A stretch of DNA of 35,961 nt. It comes from Neisseria lactamica NS19. Its GTDB lineage: Bacteria; Pseudomonadota; Gammaproteobacteria; Burkholderiales; Neisseriaceae. The stretch is taken from contig AEPI01000022.1 of NCBI GenBank assembly GCA_000193795.2, forward strand, positions 1-35,961, given 5' to 3'. The first letter of the stretch is position 1. Every line of letters begins with the position of its first letter. Positions 33,953 to 35,961 of this stretch are shown piece after piece. The notes beneath the pieces are model-generated. The model ran no database searches. It was not told the origin of the DNA and worked only from the letters and a program-made list of their open reading frames with translations. The translations under genes were made by a program, and so were the position numbers.

Positions 33953-35140
33953 TTATTCCGAAATATCGGCGATACCGCTTTCCGTAAAATCGGGAAAATC
34001 CGGCGGCGGGAGCAGGGTATCCAAAGTCAGGGCAGACGCATCGAGTGTCGGGTAGCCTTCAAACGCGACCGAATAGCCGCCGTTTCCGTTCATACGGATT
34101 CGGGCGTGCGCACCCAGAGGGAAAGTGATTTTGTCGGCAATGTGTCCGAACGGGAAGCCCGTCAGCACGGGGATTTTCGCCGTGTGCGAAATATGGTTGG
34201 CAACGGCGGAAAAACCATAAGACGAATCATAAACATCGCGGATATTGCCCATACGGAAATTGCCGAAAACAATGGCGCGCTGTTTGCCCAAAATACCCGA
34301 AAGATATAGGGTGTTGAGCATACGTTCGATGCGGTAGGGCTGTTCGCCGACATCTTCGAGAAACAAAATGCCGCCGTCGATGTCGGGCATATAGGGCGTG
34401 CCGGCGAGCGAGGCGAGGACGCTTAAGTTGCCGCCCCACAACGTGCCTTCGGTTTCGACATCGGCGCGTTGGATATCAGGAACATCAACGGTCAGGCGGT
34501 TTTGGGTTGCACCCTTGATAAAGGCATCCATCGTAAACGCACCGGGGGCGGGTTTGCCAAAATCGCTATAAGCCATCGGGCCGGCAAAGCTCATCATATT
34601 GCCTTTTGCCAACAATGCCAGTTGGACGGCGCATACGTCGCTGAATCCGAAAAACAGCGTGCCGTGTTCGCGCATCCTTGCGCCGAGCGAAGCAAAATCG
34701 ATATGCGGCAGAATCCGCGCCGCACCGTAACCGCCGCGCAAACCCATCAGAACTTTAGGCGTGGCAACGCGGCCGGAGGCGGCCTCTTGGAAATCTGCCG
34801 CGCGTTGCGCGTCCGTGCCGGCAAACCGTTGGAAGCGGCGGCTGCCCGCCTGTTGGTTGGTTACGGTAAAACCGGCATTGTAAAGGCGGGTTAAGGCTGT
34901 GTTGACGCGGTTGGCGTCTTCGGCAAATCCTGACGAAGCGACAACGCGCAGAAGGTTGCCGTCCGAACTTTGACGGCGCGGTGTTTGGAGAGGCACGGTT
35001 CGGGCTTTCGCAACGGAATGGGAAGAGGGAAGGGGTGGAACGGATGTGGCGGATGTGCCGCAAGCCTGAAGCAGTCCCGCGCCGGCGGCGGCGGTGCAGG
35101 TTTTCAGAAAACGGCGGCGGGAGGTCGGTTCGGTCATCAT
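33953..35140 (-). CDS. ldcA: LD-carboxypeptidase LdcA (peptidase S66)
   Basis: A 395-residue serine peptidase of family S66 that trims peptidoglycan tetrapeptides to tripeptides. The gonococcal enzyme also cuts dimers and shapes the NOD1-active fragments released. The N terminus has both a twin-arginine-type motif (SRRRFLK, residues 7-13) and a lipobox (LLQAC, Cys27), so it may be a lipoprotein exported folded. The catalytic Ser167 is in FFGFSDVCAV; the Ser-Glu-His triad's glutamate and histidine lie in the second domain (LFLEDVGEQPYRIER; GFPFGH). Two adjacent ATGs (35140, 35137) could start it. It is convergent with norB and shares direction with the HIT gene upstream of it. Confidence 0.88.
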   Translation of the reverse strand: MMTEPTSRRRFLKTCTAAAGAGLLQACGTSATSVPPLPSSHSVAKARTVPLQTPRRQSSDGNLLRVVASSGFAEDANRVNTALTRLYNAGFTVTNQQAGSRRFQRFAGTDAQRAADFQEAASGRVATPKVLMGLRGGYGAARILPHIDFASLGARMREHGTLFFGFSDVCAVQLALLAKGNMMSFAGPMAYSDFGKPAPGAFTMDAFIKGATQNRLTVDVPDIQRADVETEGTLWGGNLSVLASLAGTPYMPDIDGGILFLEDVGEQPYRIERMLNTLYLSGILGKQRAIVFGNFRMGNIRDVYDSSYGFSAVANHISHTAKIPVLTGFPFGHIADKITFPLGAHARIRMNGNGGYSVAFEGYPTLDASALTLDTLLPPPDFPDFTESGIADISE

Positions 35141-35176
35141 TTCCCTTTCATACGGTTTCAGACGGCATCGGCGGGC

Positions 35177-35581
35177 TTAAAGCAGCTTTTTAAGCTGTTC
35201 CGTCCAATCTTGCGGCAGGGTCATACCGTGTTTTCGGACGGGGTTTGCCCAAATCGGCGCGGGGAAGGACGCATCGTTTTCAAAGCGGGCGATAATATGC
35301 CAATGCAGGTGCGGCACGACATTGCCCAAGCTGGCGAGGTTGATTTTTGCCGGCCGGAACACTTGGCGCATAGCGGCTTCGACTTTGTACACCATTTCCA
35401 TCAATTCGCCGCGTTCCGCTGCCGGAAGGTCGGTCATTTCGGCAATGTGTTCACGCCAAATGACACGGCAGAATGCCGGTGAACCGCCGTCGTTATGGAC
35501 GGCGATGACGCGGAGCTTGGAGGTTTGCAGCAAAATATCTTCATCTTGCGCCGTGCAGATGGGGCAGGGTTGGGCGGTCAT
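35177..35581 (-). CDS. HIT (histidine triad) family nucleotide hydrolase
   Basis: A 134-residue cytoplasmic protein. The HIT signature HLHWH (H91, H93, H95) follows SLGNVVP. The N-terminal CPIC with FCRVIWREH matches proteobacterial HIT proteins that hydrolyse AMP conjugates or dinucleoside polyphosphates; exact substrate unknown. It ends 36 bases before the ldcA start with a DUS between, so they may be co-transcribed. It starts at ATG 35581 with AAGGA upstream. Confidence 0.88.
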   Translation of the reverse strand: MTAQPCPICTAQDEDILLQTSKLRVIAVHNDGGSPAFCRVIWREHIAEMTDLPAAERGELMEMVYKVEAAMRQVFRPAKINLASLGNVVPHLHWHIIARFENDASFPAPIWANPVRKHGMTLPQDWTEQLKKLL

Positions 35582-35816
35582 TTTTCCTTATTCCTGAAAG
35601 TGTTTAAAAAACGGTAGGGAAATTTCTGATATTTCGATTTGTCTGTCTGCATTGCCGTTAATTGTACCATTTCACAGGGCGGTGCTTTAAGTGTCGTCCT
35701 GTGTGTTGAAACATATCGGACGCGAAACCGTTTTACCGGCAGGCAAGAGATGCCGCCCGATGCCGTCTGAAGCCCCTTAGCCGTCGCGCAGGCGGTTGCT
35801 GCGGTTACTAAAATCC
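35582..35816. other. Intergenic stretch with one DUS
   Basis: It contains a single AT-DUS (35759-35770) and no gene I can support. Confidence 0.4.
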
Positions 35817-35961
35817 CGTCATTCCTGCAAAACAGAAAACCAAAATCAGAAACCCAAAATTCGTTATTCCCTCAAAAACAGAAAATCAAACAGAAACCCA
35901 AAATCCGTCATTCCCTCAAAAACAGAAAACCAAAATCAGAAACCCAAAATTCGTTATTCCC
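35817..35961. repeat. Tandem repeat array of about 45 bp, cut by the window edge
   Basis: Three full units (45, 44 and 46 bases) begin CGTCATTCC, CGTTATTCCC and CGTCATTCCC and end CAGAAACCCAAAATT or CAGAAACCCAAAATC. A fourth begins at 35952. The units contain CAAAAACAGAAAA runs. The GTCATTCCC part recalls one half of the neisserial dRS3 element, but no GGGAAT half is present. The array continues to the right of the window. Confidence 0.75.

Noticed and set aside
35817..35961. CRISPR array at the right edge
   Set aside because: The units are similar throughout, with no constant repeat alternating with unrelated spacers, and no cas gene is present.
1..35961. tRNA or rRNA genes and insertion-sequence transposases
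   Set aside because: I looked for conserved tRNA ends, rRNA segments and transposase motifs on both strands and saw none.

Overview
The window is chromosomal DNA of a Neisseria species. The 12-base AT-type DNA uptake sequence (DUS) ATGCCGTCTGAA recurs, often as inverted pairs after genes; five Correia repeat enclosed elements are present; and the housekeeping genes read as typical neisserial proteins. An intact, AT-rich lacY-lacZ operon makes N. lactamica by far the likeliest species, since it is the lactose-fermenting member of the genus. This is inference from content; no database search was run.

Layout. 1-5160: prmB, a secreted MORN-repeat protein, then an ACT-domain gene and a UPF0210 gene split by a foreign-looking NYN/LOTUS gene that ends in a DUS of another neisserial dialect, followed by a frameshifted lipoprotein gene whose promoter contains an A13 tract. 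5290-8660: alr, an Lrp/AsnC regulator, a tandem pair of minus-strand sRNAs (sibling sRNA type), two Correia elements and dsbB. 8679-11200: yebC divergent from an AGCS-family amino-acid symporter. 11200-16200: the lac islet (62-bp hairpin, lacY, lacZ, terminator, Correia element). 16400-19310: a frameshifted DUF2868 membrane protein gene and its usual DUF3482 GTPase neighbour. 19459-24336: the minus-strand rimP-nusA-infB operon with a terminator-like hairpin in its leader. 24669-28590: serC, a phase-off eptA (lptA) and a nitroreductase. 29062-33902: the denitrification block: a NirV-like protein, aniA, and divergent norB, with an FNR box placed at -41.5 for aniA. 33953-35581: ldcA and a HIT-family hydrolase. 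The right edge is an incomplete array of about 45-bp tandem repeats.

How the parts work together. AniA (nitrite to NO) and NorB (NO to N2O) form the truncated neisserial denitrification pathway, and the intergenic region carries the oxygen-sensing FNR site. RimP, NusA and IF-2 form the conserved ribosome-maturation, transcription and translation operon. LacY and LacZ import and hydrolyse lactose; no repressor gene lies beside them. The two sRNAs expose CU-rich anti-Shine-Dalgarno segments and lie between the Lrp-family gene and dsbB, the location I recall for the meningococcal and gonococcal sibling sRNAs that tune metabolism. Three genes (lipoprotein, DUF2868, eptA) are broken by one-base changes in short homopolymers. 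For eptA this fits known phase variation; the others may be real lesions, phase-off states or assembly errors.

Most novel-looking items: the NYN/LOTUS insertion with its foreign DUS, the A13 tract between -35 and -10 of the lipoprotein promoter, the hairpin upstream of lacY, and the possible attenuator ahead of rimP-nusA-infB.
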